A stretch of 30,062 bases of DNA from an uncultured Clostridia bacterium (lineage in GTDB: Bacteria > Bacillota > Clostridia > TANB77 > CAG-508): contig CANRFX010000004.1 of the NCBI GenBank assembly GCA_947629995.1, positions 1 through 30,062 of the forward strand, read 5' to 3'. The notes under the pieces were generated by a model that saw only the letters and a list, made by a program, of their open reading frames with translations, did no database searches and was not told where the DNA came from. This document shows, one piece after another, positions 16,756-25,464 of this stretch. Positions within the stretch are counted from its first letter, which is position 1; each line of letters opens with the position of its first letter. The position numbers and the translations under genes were made by a program.

Positions 16756-17292
16756 CTATAATAATTCATCTACATATTTTATAAAAATTGCACTTTGGAT
16801 TAAATCAATTATTGAATATACTAGCATTATTATTCCTATAGTTAAAATTAATGCTCCACTTTGGAATAATATATATATACCACCAATTATCATTATAATT
16901 GACAATATTAATGATACATTCCACATACCCATCTGTGCTGCATGTAGCTTTAATGAAAACGATAATCTCATAAGTCCACTATATATTATCCAAATCGCTA
17001 TCATAATTCTAAACATAGACTCTATTAAACCACTACAAAATATTGTAACCAATCCTATTATAATTGCAATAATTCCATAAATCAAATCATAATTATAAAA
17101 ATCATATTTTCCTTTTGACAAAAAATAATCTATGCTTTTAACGATTCCAATAACAATAAATATTCCACCTAAAACATAAGATATTATTTTAATTGCTAAA
17201 TCTGTTTTTACTATCATAAATATACCTATTATAGCAAATATTATAGACACTAATATATCTACCCATCCTGATTTTTTCAAAAATTTTTTCAT
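16756..17292 (-). CDS. DUF308/HdeD-like membrane protein
   Basis: A 178-residue protein with six predicted membrane segments and the paired GGIFIVIGIV / GIIAIIIGLV / GGIYILF repeats of the DUF308 (HdeD) family. HdeD proteins are linked to acid resistance in enterics; the role in Clostridia is unknown. The ATG at 17292 follows GGAGG by eight bases. It is the last gene of the MMPL operon, 44 bases after the acyltransferase gene. Confidence 0.85.
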   Translation of the reverse strand: MKKFLKKSGWVDILVSIIFAIIGIFMIVKTDLAIKIISYVLGGIFIVIGIVKSIDYFLSKGKYDFYNYDLIYGIIAIIIGLVTIFCSGLIESMFRIMIAIWIIYSGLMRLSFSLKLHAAQMGMWNVSLILSIIMIIGGIYILFQSGALILTIGIIMLVYSIIDLIQSAIFIKYVDELL

Positions 17293-17336
17293 TTTATTTT
17301 CCTCCATAATAATGTTATAAACTATTTACTATTCCA

Positions 17337-18089
17337 TTAACATTTTTGACTTTCTTCCATTTTTTTATGAACTTCATATTTTAGATTCTCTACACTCTGT
17401 TTCTTATTACTATCAACACCTTTATATGTAATAGGTTCTAAAATACTCAAAGTAACATCCTTTTTTCTTTTAAATATTTTTCTTACCCCTTTAGGCTCTC
17501 TAAACTTAAATACTAGAGGAATTACTGGAACATTATTACTAATAGCAAAATCAAATGCTCCATTTTTAAAATTTCGTATTTTTTCGCAATAAGTCCATAA
17601 AGCTGCTTCTGGGTAAAAATGTACTACATTTCCTTTTTGGATAATATTGTTTACTTCTTTTATAAAATTTCTTTTATTGCTAATGCTTTGTGGAATAGGT
17701 ATTGCCCTTAATAATTTAATTAATTTTCTAATCAAAGGCATTTTAAAACTTCCTTCTCGTGTTGTATAATATACTTTTTTCAATCCACATGCTAGTCCAA
17801 CCATAGCACAATCTAAAAATAAGACATGATTTGAAACACTAACTGCTCATCCTTCTAAATGTTTGATATTTTCTTTACCTTCTATTTTTAAATCATATAC
17901 TAATTTAGTAATTATTTTAATAATTGGATATGCTATTATATAATATAATAAATTTGAACATATTGAAAACAAAATGCTATTAGGCACATATTTATATGTT
18001 TCATTAATTTCAAATTTAAATGGTTCCCATAAATGAATAATATCACTATTTTCATCTTCAACTACAATATCTTTAGTAAGTGCTTTCAT
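17337..18089 (-). pseudogene. PlsC-like acyltransferase interrupted by an in-frame TGA
   Basis: About 250 codons of a 1-acylglycerol-3-phosphate O-acyltransferase-like protein. The catalytic HxxxxD is in SNHVLFLD, and the second motif is HFYPEAALW in place of FPEGTRS, the variant usual for clostridial enzymes of this neighbourhood. The frame is broken once, by TGA at 17849-17847, immediately before AVSVSNHV; reading continues in the same frame. Homologues have Gly before the AV, so one GGA to TGA change would explain it. UGA serves as a stop in hydB, so nonsense decay is likelier than recoding. Partner gene upstream is clearly decayed. Overlaps it by four bases (ATGA). An internal restart at 17804 would lack the catalytic His. 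Confidence 0.8.
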
Positions 18090-18807
18090 AGATTTCCCCT
18101 TCTATTACATTCTTTTATAATAAAATCAGATATATCATCACATACATTTTTATTTATATATTTCATTTGATTTTTCTTCATTTCATTTTGTAATTCTTTA
18201 TTTTCCAATAACTCCCTTGTACTTTTTACTATTTGCTTTATATTATCACAGTTGTAGTTAGTCCACCTGGTTTGCTAAGTATGATTTCACTGCTTTTCAT
18301 ATACTCATTTAGTCTGTCTGTATATGGTATAGGTATAATACGATCATTATTTTTATAAATTTCTTTTAAGTTTTTTAATAATTTTGTATATTTCTTATTT
18401 TCTTCTAAATTTAATTTTTTTTTGCTTTCACTTTCTTCATACATTTGTGTATATTCTTTTGCTACTGGAATACCTAATGGTAATAATTTATTTTTATCAA
18501 TTCCTTTGTTAACAAAATCTTGTTCTAATTCTTTATTAGGAATAATAAAATAATCTGGATCTGTTTCTTCCCAAAAGGGAATACTCACATAGTCAGTGGC
18601 AACTGCTATAAAATGTATTGGATATTCTTTTTTTACAGATGTTAATGCCTCAGCAGCAAATAAATGCATAGTTACAACATAATCATATTTACCCTTAATA
18701 ATAAAATCTGCTTGTATTCCTTTTTCATTCAAATTTTTTTGTATTGCTAATGCTGCTGAATTATGTCCTCCACCTGTTCCACAAGATAAAATTAATACTT
18801 TATTCAT
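18086..18807 (-). pseudogene. MGDG-synthase-like glycosyltransferase remnant with three internal deletions
   Basis: Start (LILSCGTGGGHNSAA) and middle (HLFAAEALT, ATDYVSIPFWEETDPDYF, SKPGGLTTT) match the monogalactosyldiacylglycerol-synthase-like family of Clostridia, which glycosylates diacylglycerol. Compared with recalled homologues, about 65 residues are missing after IQADFI and about 35 after KYTKLL, both in frame. A third deletion after GGLTTT removes about 40 residues and changes frame, giving an early TAA at 18238. The true C-terminus (NIKQIVKSTRELLENK ... NKNVCDDISDFIIKE) persists in another frame to a TGA that overlaps the acyltransferase ATG. No CGG is involved, so this is ordinary decay. 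Confidence 0.85.
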
Positions 18808-18818
18808 TATAAATTCCC

Positions 18819-19931
18819 CTATACAACTAATACTTCACTTTCTTCTTTTTCTATTGGTAATTTAATAATAACTGTAGTTCCTACATTTTTTTTACTTTCT
18901 ATTTCTATTTTTCCTTTTGATAGCTCTATAATTCTCTTTACAATTGCTAAACCTAGTCCAGTCCCTTTTGCTGAATGTGATTTATCTATCTGATAAAATC
19001 TTGTAAAAACTTTACTTTTTTCATCCTCATCCATTCCTATTCCATGATCTTTTATTCTAATTTCTATCCAATTATCTTTTTCTTTTAAATTAATATCAAT
19101 TTTTCCATTCTGTTTTGAAAATTTTATAGCATTGTCCAATAAATTAATCCATACTTGAAATATTAAATCTTCATCACCATAAAAATATTTTTCATCCATA
19201 CTTATATTAAATACTATTGCTTTTTCTCTCCATTTTGGCTCTAATAATGAAAGTGCTTTTCGTATTTGTTCGGAAATATCTATTTGTTCTATGTTTGTTA
19301 TTTTGCTTTGATTTTGTAATTTTGAAAGTTTAAGTATATTAGTTGATAAATTCAATAGTCTACTTGATTCTTCCTCAATAATATCAATATATTCATTTTT
19401 TTCTTCTTTGGATATGTTATCATCTCTAAGTAATTGCGCAAATCCTTGTATTGAAGTTATAGGTGTCTTTATTTCGTGTGATACATTATCAACAAATTCT
19501 TTTTGCAAACTCTCTATACTTTCTAGATTCTTTACCATATCATTGAAATTGTTAGTTAGTTCACCTACTTCATCTTCTCTATATGTTTCTAATTTTATGC
19601 TAAAATCCCCAGCTGCTACTTTTTTTGCTGCACTTGACAACTTTGTTATGGGTAATATCATCTTTTTAGATGTAATTCTTACAATTACTAAACTAATAAA
19701 AATCGAATTTAGAATAAGTAAAAAAATTGCTCTTCTAACAATTGAAATAATTTCTTCAATTTCTTGTTCAGAAGTTAATTCAATTTGTAGTAATCTGTTA
19801 AGTGCTTGATTGTCTACTATTAAAAAGAATCCTATAATAGTAGCTACTAATACAATTACATTTCCAATTATAATATCTCTAATAAGTCCTCTTTGTATAG
19901 ATTTTTTCTTTCCAAAAATTTTTTCAAACAT
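18819..19931 (-). CDS. Membrane sensor histidine kinase
   Basis: A 370-residue two-component kinase. Two membrane segments (about residues 19-39 and 68-86) flank a short 30-residue outside loop, too small for a classical ligand domain. HAMP follows (KLSSAAKKVAAGDFS), then the phosphoacceptor VSHEIKTP near residue 152, N box WINLLDNAIKFS, G1 DHGIGMDEDE, and G2 GTGLGLAIV. It lies two bases after the response regulator and 11 bases before the glycosyltransferase remnant. The tiny sensor loop resembles kinases that sense envelope stress or depend on a partner transporter, here plausibly the MMPL protein (inference). Confidence 0.95.
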   Translation of the reverse strand: MFEKIFGKKKSIQRGLIRDIIIGNVIVLVATIIGFFLIVDNQALNRLLQIELTSEQEIEEIISIVRRAIFLLILNSIFISLVIVRITSKKMILPITKLSSAAKKVAAGDFSIKLETYREDEVGELTNNFNDMVKNLESIESLQKEFVDNVSHEIKTPITSIQGFAQLLRDDNISKEEKNEYIDIIEEESSRLLNLSTNILKLSKLQNQSKITNIEQIDISEQIRKALSLLEPKWREKAIVFNISMDEKYFYGDEDLIFQVWINLLDNAIKFSKQNGKIDINLKEKDNWIEIRIKDHGIGMDEDEKSKVFTRFYQIDKSHSAKGTGLGLAIVKRIIELSKGKIEIESKKNVGTTVIIKLPIEKEESEVLVV

Positions 19932-19933
19932 AT

Positions 19934-20614
19934 TTATCCTTTCCCATGTATTATGCCTTTGTATCCAACTCCTCTAATTGTAACAATCTCAAAATCATGG
20001 GCATCATACATTTTTTCTCTAATTCTCTTTATATGAACATCTATTGTTCTATAATCTGATTCGCTTTCTAACCCCCAAATTTCTTCTATTAACTCTTGTC
20101 TTGTAAAAATTGTATCAGGCGTACTTAACAATTTATATAATAGTAGAAATTCTTTTTGTGCTAGAAAATATACTTTTTCCTTTTTAGTAACACTTAATTG
20201 ATCATAGTCCAGAACTAAATCTCCTGCCCTTATTTTTCTTTCATTCGCACTTTGACTTCTTCTTAACAGCACTTGTACCCTTAAAAGTAATTCTTCTATA
20301 TTTATTGGTTTTACCATATAGTCATCTGCACCTAATAGAAAGCCTTGTTTTTTATCTTTTATATCGCTCTTGGCTGTGATTAATAAAATAGGAGTTTTAT
20401 ATTTAGAATCTCTTAATTCTTTTATTAATTGAAATCCATCCATTTCTGGCATCATAATATCACTTATTATTAAATCAATATAATTTTGATCTAACACTTC
20501 TAATGCTTCATTTCCATTAAATGCTTCATAAGTATTATAACTATTCTTTTTTAAGCATGTTACAATTAATTTTCTTAAATTTTTATCATCTTCTACAATT
20601 AAAATATTAAACAT
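19934..20614 (-). CDS. OmpR/PhoB-family response regulator
   Basis: 226 residues. Receiver domain with acidic pair EDD, phosphoacceptor D52 in IISDIMMPEMDG, switch Thr in LLITAKS and Lys in MVKPINIEE; then a winged-helix DNA-binding domain ending in TIDVHIKRIREKM and TIRGVGYKG. Its ATG lies within the last codons of the MMPL gene (8-base overlap), with GAGGTG supplied by that gene, so the two are translationally coupled. Pairs with the kinase just downstream. Confidence 0.95.
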   Translation of the reverse strand: MFNILIVEDDKNLRKLIVTCLKKNSYNTYEAFNGNEALEVLDQNYIDLIISDIMMPEMDGFQLIKELRDSKYKTPILLITAKSDIKDKKQGFLLGADDYMVKPINIEELLLRVQVLLRRSQSANERKIRAGDLVLDYDQLSVTKKEKVYFLAQKEFLLLYKLLSTPDTIFTRQELIEEIWGLESESDYRTIDVHIKRIREKMYDAHDFEIVTIRGVGYKGIIHGKG

Positions 20615-23600
20615 TTTTCACCTCATTTTTTTTCTTTATAATCAATTTATCACATGCTGCAATAACTGCTGGTAATAGGAATATAATCAATATTGCCGAA
20701 CATAAAGCTCCTTCTGATATTGTTTTGCATATCATTGATGTAATTGCTGAAGAAAAATGTCCAACAATTAAAGTAACAATAATTAAGATTGATGCTGATG
20801 TTAGTATTGTATGTATTGACTTATTATATGAATTTATAATTGCATTTTTTACATCCATTGTTTTTCTATGTTCAATATAATATGATGTGTATAAAATTGC
20901 ATAGTCAATTGTTGCTCCCATCAATATACTTTGAACGATTAGAAGTGCTATAAAATAAACTCCTTCTCCTGAAAATGATAATATTCCCATTATTGTATAA
21001 ACTGCACATTGTATTGTGAGTACAAGAATTGCTGGAATAACAGCTGATTTAAATGTTATTGCAACTACAATAAATATTAAGACCATTGTAAGAATTGTTA
21101 TAAAGTTTAATTCATTATCAAAACTTTGACTCATCTCATAAGCCATTGGAGAATCTCCAATTATATAAAATTCATCTACATTTTCTCCCAATTTATCTTT
21201 TATCATTTGTATGAATTCAAAAGTTTCTTCTGATTCTAAATCAAACTTTGTATTAATAATAATTCTTGAATATTTATCTCCTATTAGCATTTCTTTTGCA
21301 TCATTTATTGTATCTTTACTTTCTGTTATATTATTTCTCATATCTTCATCTATGAAATCATTAAACCTACTATCTTTTAATATATTTTCATTTAAAAAAT
21401 TAACAAATTTTTCAACGGTTAGTGTCCATTCATTATTATAATCTCTGCTACTTCCATAATATATATATAATAAATCAACAGTATTTTTATCTAAATCATT
21501 AGTTAATTTACTTAACATTGCAAATATTTCATCTTTTGAATATTCTACATTATTTATACTTGCATTTATTACATTATTAATGGTGTTAATCTTTGTTTTA
21601 GAATCTTCATCAAAATTTTCTGCATAATCTTGATTTTTCATTACATCATTTGCTAGAAAACTAACAAATTCTTTTAATGACATAGTCTGATTTGTATTTA
21701 TATATTTGAAACTATATAATCCATAAAGTAAATTCAAATCATTTGTATTAATTCCTAGCAGTTCACTTAATTCAACACTACTATACTTTTGTCCGTTTAA
21801 CACTCCATTCATAACTTTTTGTACTAAACTTAAACTACTAATTGTATTATTATCTAATTTATTAGACAAAGTCGAATCGTTTTTATGATTTAACATAAAT
21901 TCTACAAATTCTTTTGGTGTTAATTTTAATGTAGTTTTCTCTGAAGAATATAATATATAGATATTTTTACTGTTTGATAAATCAATTCCCATAAATTCTG
22001 CTAGTTCGTTATATGAATAACTTTTTTTATTTATTGAGCTATCCATAATATTTGAAAGAAATCTTAATTGATTAAGAGTTTCATTATCTATACTACCTTT
22101 GATAGTTTCATTATCACTATTTTTTAATATTAATTTTACAAATTCATTTGGTGTCATTTTCCAATTATTTGTATTATTTTGTGTCAAATCTGCTATACTT
22201 AGTTTAGTACCACTATCTATATTGCCATAATTTAAAAATAGTAATTGTTTTACACTATCTTCACTTATACCTAAAGTTTCAGCCAATTCTTTTGAATTCA
22301 TGTTTTTAGTAATTATACTTTGATTACTAAATGTATTTAATAATTTTAATTGATTTATCGTTGTTTCATCAAATAAATTAGCATATTCACTATTTTTTAA
22401 TACATCATTTAAAACAAAATCAGAAAATTGATAAAGTGTTAATTTGGTATCTATATCATTTAAACTTATATAATATGTATATAGCAAATCCATTGTATCT
22501 TTATTAATTCCAAATAAACTTGCCATTTCTTCACTTGTTATCTTTTTTTGAATCGTAGTTGTATTTGCAAATTTAGTTAATTTGTTTAGATTTTCTTTAG
22601 CATTATTATCAATCTTTTTAGAATAAGTTTCATCTGTTAAAACATCATTATTCATAAATTTTATAAAATCATTTAAACTGATTTTTAAATTGTTATTTTT
22701 AGAATTATAATAAATTAAGATATTATCTATTTGATTCTTTTCTATTCCTAAAATATTTGCTATTTCACTTAAATTTCTTTTTGTATTAACTAATTCACTA
22801 GATGTAAAGTTTTTTAATTTTTCTATATTTTTCTTTGTTTCTGTATCTAATTTATCACTCATATTTTGATTTTTATAAACATCATTTTGTATAAATTCCA
22901 CAAATTCATTAAATGTCATTTTATTTGCTTCATCTGTATTGTAATATTTATAATATAATATTTTCAATAAATAATCTTCTATTTCTACATCCGATCCTAA
23001 ATCTATTAATTTATCATTTAACTCATCATATTTTAATTCTTCATTAATTGTATTTCCATAAGCTAAAACTTCATCTACATTGTCAGTTTCTTCTATTTCT
23101 TTTAGATATTTTGAAATCGCTTCTTCATCTTCATTTTTATAGATTATTGCCATTTGATTATTTTCACTAAAAATTTTAGATATAGCATCATCTTCAGACT
23201 CTGTATATAAAATATCTAAGTTTCCTTTTTGAAAATAACTAAAAATAAATATTCCTATAAATACTGGAATTGCTATATATCTAAGCTTATAGCTGATTTT
23301 ACCCATTTTATCTAATTTAATATGAGGAGTTTTTTTCTTGGTTTTCTCAATTAGTTTATCAAACATTAGTATAAGTGTAGGAAGAACAAAGAAAATACAA
23401 ATTAAACTAAACAATACACCTTTTGCTAAAACAAAACCTAAATCTTTGCCTATTGTAAAACTCATAAATACTAATGCAACTAATCCGACAATTGTAGTAA
23501 CTGAACTACTTGAAATAGATGTGAAAGCATTATATAAAGCATTTTTCATTGCTTGTATTTTGTTTGGTTCTTTTTCCCTTTCTTGTCTATATCTATTAAT

Positions 23601-24281
23601 CAACATAATTGAATAGTCCATAGATAAAGCCATTTGAAGTATGGCTGATATTGAACTTGTAATATTTGATACATTATCAAATATTACATTTGTACCATTA
23701 TTTAAAACTACTGCCATTAGTATTGTTATTAAAAATAAAAATGGTTCTATATAAGATTCACACATAATAATTAGAATTATCACAGCACATCCTACTGCAA
23801 GAACCATAATCCACATTGGTAGTACAGGTGTATTTCTATCTGCGATTGCTCCACTTGTATATATTTCACTATCTTCGTATGTTTTTGTTATTTCATTAAA
23901 AACATCTTTTGCTACTTGAGAATCCTCTTTATCATCTACATGAATAACATATAATGTGCTATCTTCTTTATTGTAATCTTCATTTTTTTCATAATCTACT
24001 GATGATACTCCATTAACTGAAACCAAATAATTATATATCTCATCTTTTTTGTCATCTGTTATACCTTTAAACATTAGATTAAAACTACTTTCAGTTTCTT
24101 CAAATTCGCTATCCATAATATCCATGCCAATTCTTGTTTCAGATGTATTTGGTAAATATCTTGAAATATCATAATTGATATTAACTCTACTTGATAATAT
24201 AGCTGATATTATTAACAATACTATAAATAAACCTAATATCCAATATCTTTTGTTAACAATAAAATCAGTAATTCTTTTCAT
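20607..24281 (-). CDS. MMPL/RND-type membrane protein with a repeat-filled extracytoplasmic domain
   Basis: 1224 residues. Two RND-like halves: N-terminal half with a first membrane helix (residues 12-31), an outside domain (YDISRYLP) and a block of five helices including SMDYSIMLINRYRQERE; C-terminal half from about residue 1000 with GATIDYAILYTSYY. Both halves carry the family's MDY/IDY helix. Between them lies a roughly 530-residue outside domain built from six full and one partial repeat. MMPL proteins export lipids, peptides or siderophores; the cargo here is unknown, but the lipid-enzyme remnants downstream hint at lipids. The ATG at 24281 follows AAGGAAGGA. No in-frame CGG in 1224 codons. 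Confidence 0.92.
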   Translation of the reverse strand: MKRITDFIVNKRYWILGLFIVLLIISAILSSRVNINYDISRYLPNTSETRIGMDIMDSEFEETESSFNLMFKGITDDKKDEIYNYLVSVNGVSSVDYEKNEDYNKEDSTLYVIHVDDKEDSQVAKDVFNEITKTYEDSEIYTSGAIADRNTPVLPMWIMVLAVGCAVIILIIMCESYIEPFLFLITILMAVVLNNGTNVIFDNVSNITSSISAILQMALSMDYSIMLINRYRQEREKEPNKIQAMKNALYNAFTSISSSSVTTIVGLVALVFMSFTIGKDLGFVLAKGVLFSLICIFFVLPTLILMFDKLIEKTKKKTPHIKLDKMGKISYKLRYIAIPVFIGIFIFSYFQKGNLDILYTESEDDAISKIFSENNQMAIIYKNEDEEAISKYLKEIEETDNVDEVLAYGNTINEELKYDELNDKLIDLGSDVEIEDYLLKILYYKYYNTDEANKMTFNEFVEFIQNDVYKNQNMSDKLDTETKKNIEKLKNFTSSELVNTKRNLSEIANILGIEKNQIDNILIYYNSKNNNLKISLNDFIKFMNNDVLTDETYSKKIDNNAKENLNKLTKFANTTTIQKKITSEEMASLFGINKDTMDLLYTYYISLNDIDTKLTLYQFSDFVLNDVLKNSEYANLFDETTINQLKLLNTFSNQSIITKNMNSKELAETLGISEDSVKQLLFLNYGNIDSGTKLSIADLTQNNTNNWKMTPNEFVKLILKNSDNETIKGSIDNETLNQLRFLSNIMDSSINKKSYSYNELAEFMGIDLSNSKNIYILYSSEKTTLKLTPKEFVEFMLNHKNDSTLSNKLDNNTISSLSLVQKVMNGVLNGQKYSSVELSELLGINTNDLNLLYGLYSFKYINTNQTMSLKEFVSFLANDVMKNQDYAENFDEDSKTKINTINNVINASINNVEYSKDEIFAMLSKLTNDLDKNTVDLLYIYYGSSRDYNNEWTLTVEKFVNFLNENILKDSRFNDFIDEDMRNNITESKDTINDAKEMLIGDKYSRIIINTKFDLESEETFEFIQMIKDKLGENVDEFYIIGDSPMAYEMSQSFDNELNFITILTMVLIFIVVAITFKSAVIPAILVLTIQCAVYTIMGILSFSGEGVYFIALLIVQSILMGATIDYAILYTSYYIEHRKTMDVKNAIINSYNKSIHTILTSASILIIVTLIVGHFSSAITSMICKTISEGALCSAILIIFLLPAVIAACDKLIIKKKNEVKNV
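21280..22925 (-). repeat. Six and a half repeats of about 75 residues in the MMPL outside domain
   Basis: Each unit has a start like L-T/S-x-x-E-F-V-x-F-x-x-N-D-V-x-K-N, then a Leu-rich helix, then SxxELAxxLGI and LLYxYY. Units start with KMTFNEFVEF, KISLNDFIKF, KLTLYQFSDF, KMTPNEFVKL, KLTPKEFVEF, TMSLKEFVSF and TLTVEKFVNF. DNA-level identity is low, so the duplications are old. Confidence 0.85.
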
Positions 24282-24377
24282 TTTTATATCCTTCCTTTTA
24301 AATTTTAATATCACAATTCTTTTAGATCTCATAAATAATATATGTATTTTACAAATTTTAAGAGATATTTTTTGTTT

Positions 24378-24414
24378 ATTATGATAACATATAAAAATGA
24401 ACTATTTATGAACT
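24378..24414 (-). promoter_or_regulatory. 11-bp-spaced direct repeat and -10 element upstream of the MMPL operon
   Basis: AGTTCAT occurs twice on the minus strand, at 24414-24408 and 24403-24397, exactly 11 bases apart, and CATAAT lies at 24383-24378. A 7-4-7 repeat replacing the -35 box is the pattern bound by PhoB/OmpR-type regulators, and one is encoded in this operon, so autoregulation is plausible. Confidence 0.5.
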
Positions 24415-24434
24415 TATTAGAAATTTTTCCTCCT

Positions 24435-25463
24435 CTATGACCAAAGTTTTTTTACAGTTGGGAATTCAAATTTATTTTTTCCTGTTCCTTCTGCCAATGG
24501 ATTAGGATAAAACATATTCTTTTTTATTAAAAGTAGATTAACATCTACATCAACAATATTTTCAATTAAAGGACTACTATTTACAGATACATTATTTGTC
24601 TTTACTTCTCTTAAAAATACAGATGCATTTTGATTATTATCCGTAAATATACTACTACTATAGCCTGATGTGTTAAAATTTATTTGTGCTATTGCCTCAT
24701 CAATATCTTCTACCTCAATATAATCTTCAAAAGGAACTTTCAAACCACTTTTTACATATATATCTATATTTTCTTCTTCCTTCACTATTTTTTTGATGAA
24801 AGTTAAATTGGTTAAATCTTCGATATATAAGTCAAAATAATTGTATCCTTTACTAATGACTTCAACTTTTGATTCTTTTTTTATTCTATCTTGAAAACTT
24901 TTATTTCCAATAGCAATGACCTTATTTATACTCGTACTATTTGATAGTAATTCTTCTATTCTGCTTGTATATAATATTTGCACCAAGTTTTTATCTATGT
25001 TATATGCCTCTAATATTCTTTGAATTAATATAACAATTAGTTCATTTGTGGCTTTCATATAATCAGATTCGCTTGTTATAATTATACTATTATGTGTCAA
25101 TATTGCTTTTAAAACTAATTCTAACATACAATATGTATTTCCATTATACACAAGACATATAGTTCCTAAATTATCTGTTTGTTTACCTTCTAAATAATTG
25201 TTTTCATTTTTTTTCATATATATAACTTTTCTATAAGCATCTTCTATATTATTTATCTCATTTTTTATTTTTTGAAACATATCAAAGTTTAATTTGAATC
25301 CATTATTATTTTTTACATCTATTTTGTTTGCTTTTTCTATGCTATCTTTACTTTCTTCTAATAGTTCAAATATATTTTGAGCTATTTTTTTACCATCTAT
25401 ATTTGCTTCCATATTAGTATAAGCCATTGTTGCATTTCCTAATATTTCTCTTATATTATCCAT
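24435..25463 (-). CDS. Divergent aldehyde-dehydrogenase-like protein (ProA-like), probably not catalytic
   Basis: 342 residues. The layout resembles glutamate-5-semialdehyde dehydrogenase: an N-terminal helical part, a central stretch for a dinucleotide fold (LGTICLVYNGN, NELIVILIQRIL, NKVIAIGNKSFQD), and a C-terminal part with EDIDEAIAQINFNTSGYSSSIFT and GTGKNKFEF, the last being close to the ALDH end motif. However, the block that should hold the catalytic Cys (Asn-x-Cys ahead of the C-terminal half) is missing, and the only two Cys lie near the centre of the N-terminal half. I infer a pseudoenzyme. ATG at 25463 follows AGAGGTG, one base after the previous stop, so it is coupled to the 1156-residue repeat protein. 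Confidence 0.65.
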   Translation of the reverse strand: MDNIREILGNATMAYTNMEANIDGKKIAQNIFELLEESKDSIEKANKIDVKNNNGFKLNFDMFQKIKNEINNIEDAYRKVIYMKKNENNYLEGKQTDNLGTICLVYNGNTYCMLELVLKAILTHNSIIITSESDYMKATNELIVILIQRILEAYNIDKNLVQILYTSRIEELLSNSTSINKVIAIGNKSFQDRIKKESKVEVISKGYNYFDLYIEDLTNLTFIKKIVKEEENIDIYVKSGLKVPFEDYIEVEDIDEAIAQINFNTSGYSSSIFTDNNQNASVFLREVKTNNVSVNSSPLIENIVDVDVNLLLIKKNMFYPNPLAEGTGKNKFEFPTVKKLWS

Positions 25464-25464
25464 A

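Noticed and set aside
17847..17849. UGA recoded as Gly or Trp throughout the genome
   Set aside because: Only one in-frame TGA was found, in a decayed pair, while hydB and the glycosyltransferase remnant end in TGA at plausible natural ends.
18238..18300. The frame change at the end of the glycosyltransferase remnant as another CGG event
   Set aside because: No CGG is present. The sequence joins GGLTTT to a distant C-terminal part, which is a deletion.
24415..24434. AGAGGAGG-like ribosome binding site downstream of the aldehyde-dehydrogenase-like gene
   Set aside because: No ATG, GTG or TTG follows at a useful distance; only ATT and a short frame. It may be a relic of a lost gene, but nothing supports a gene now.
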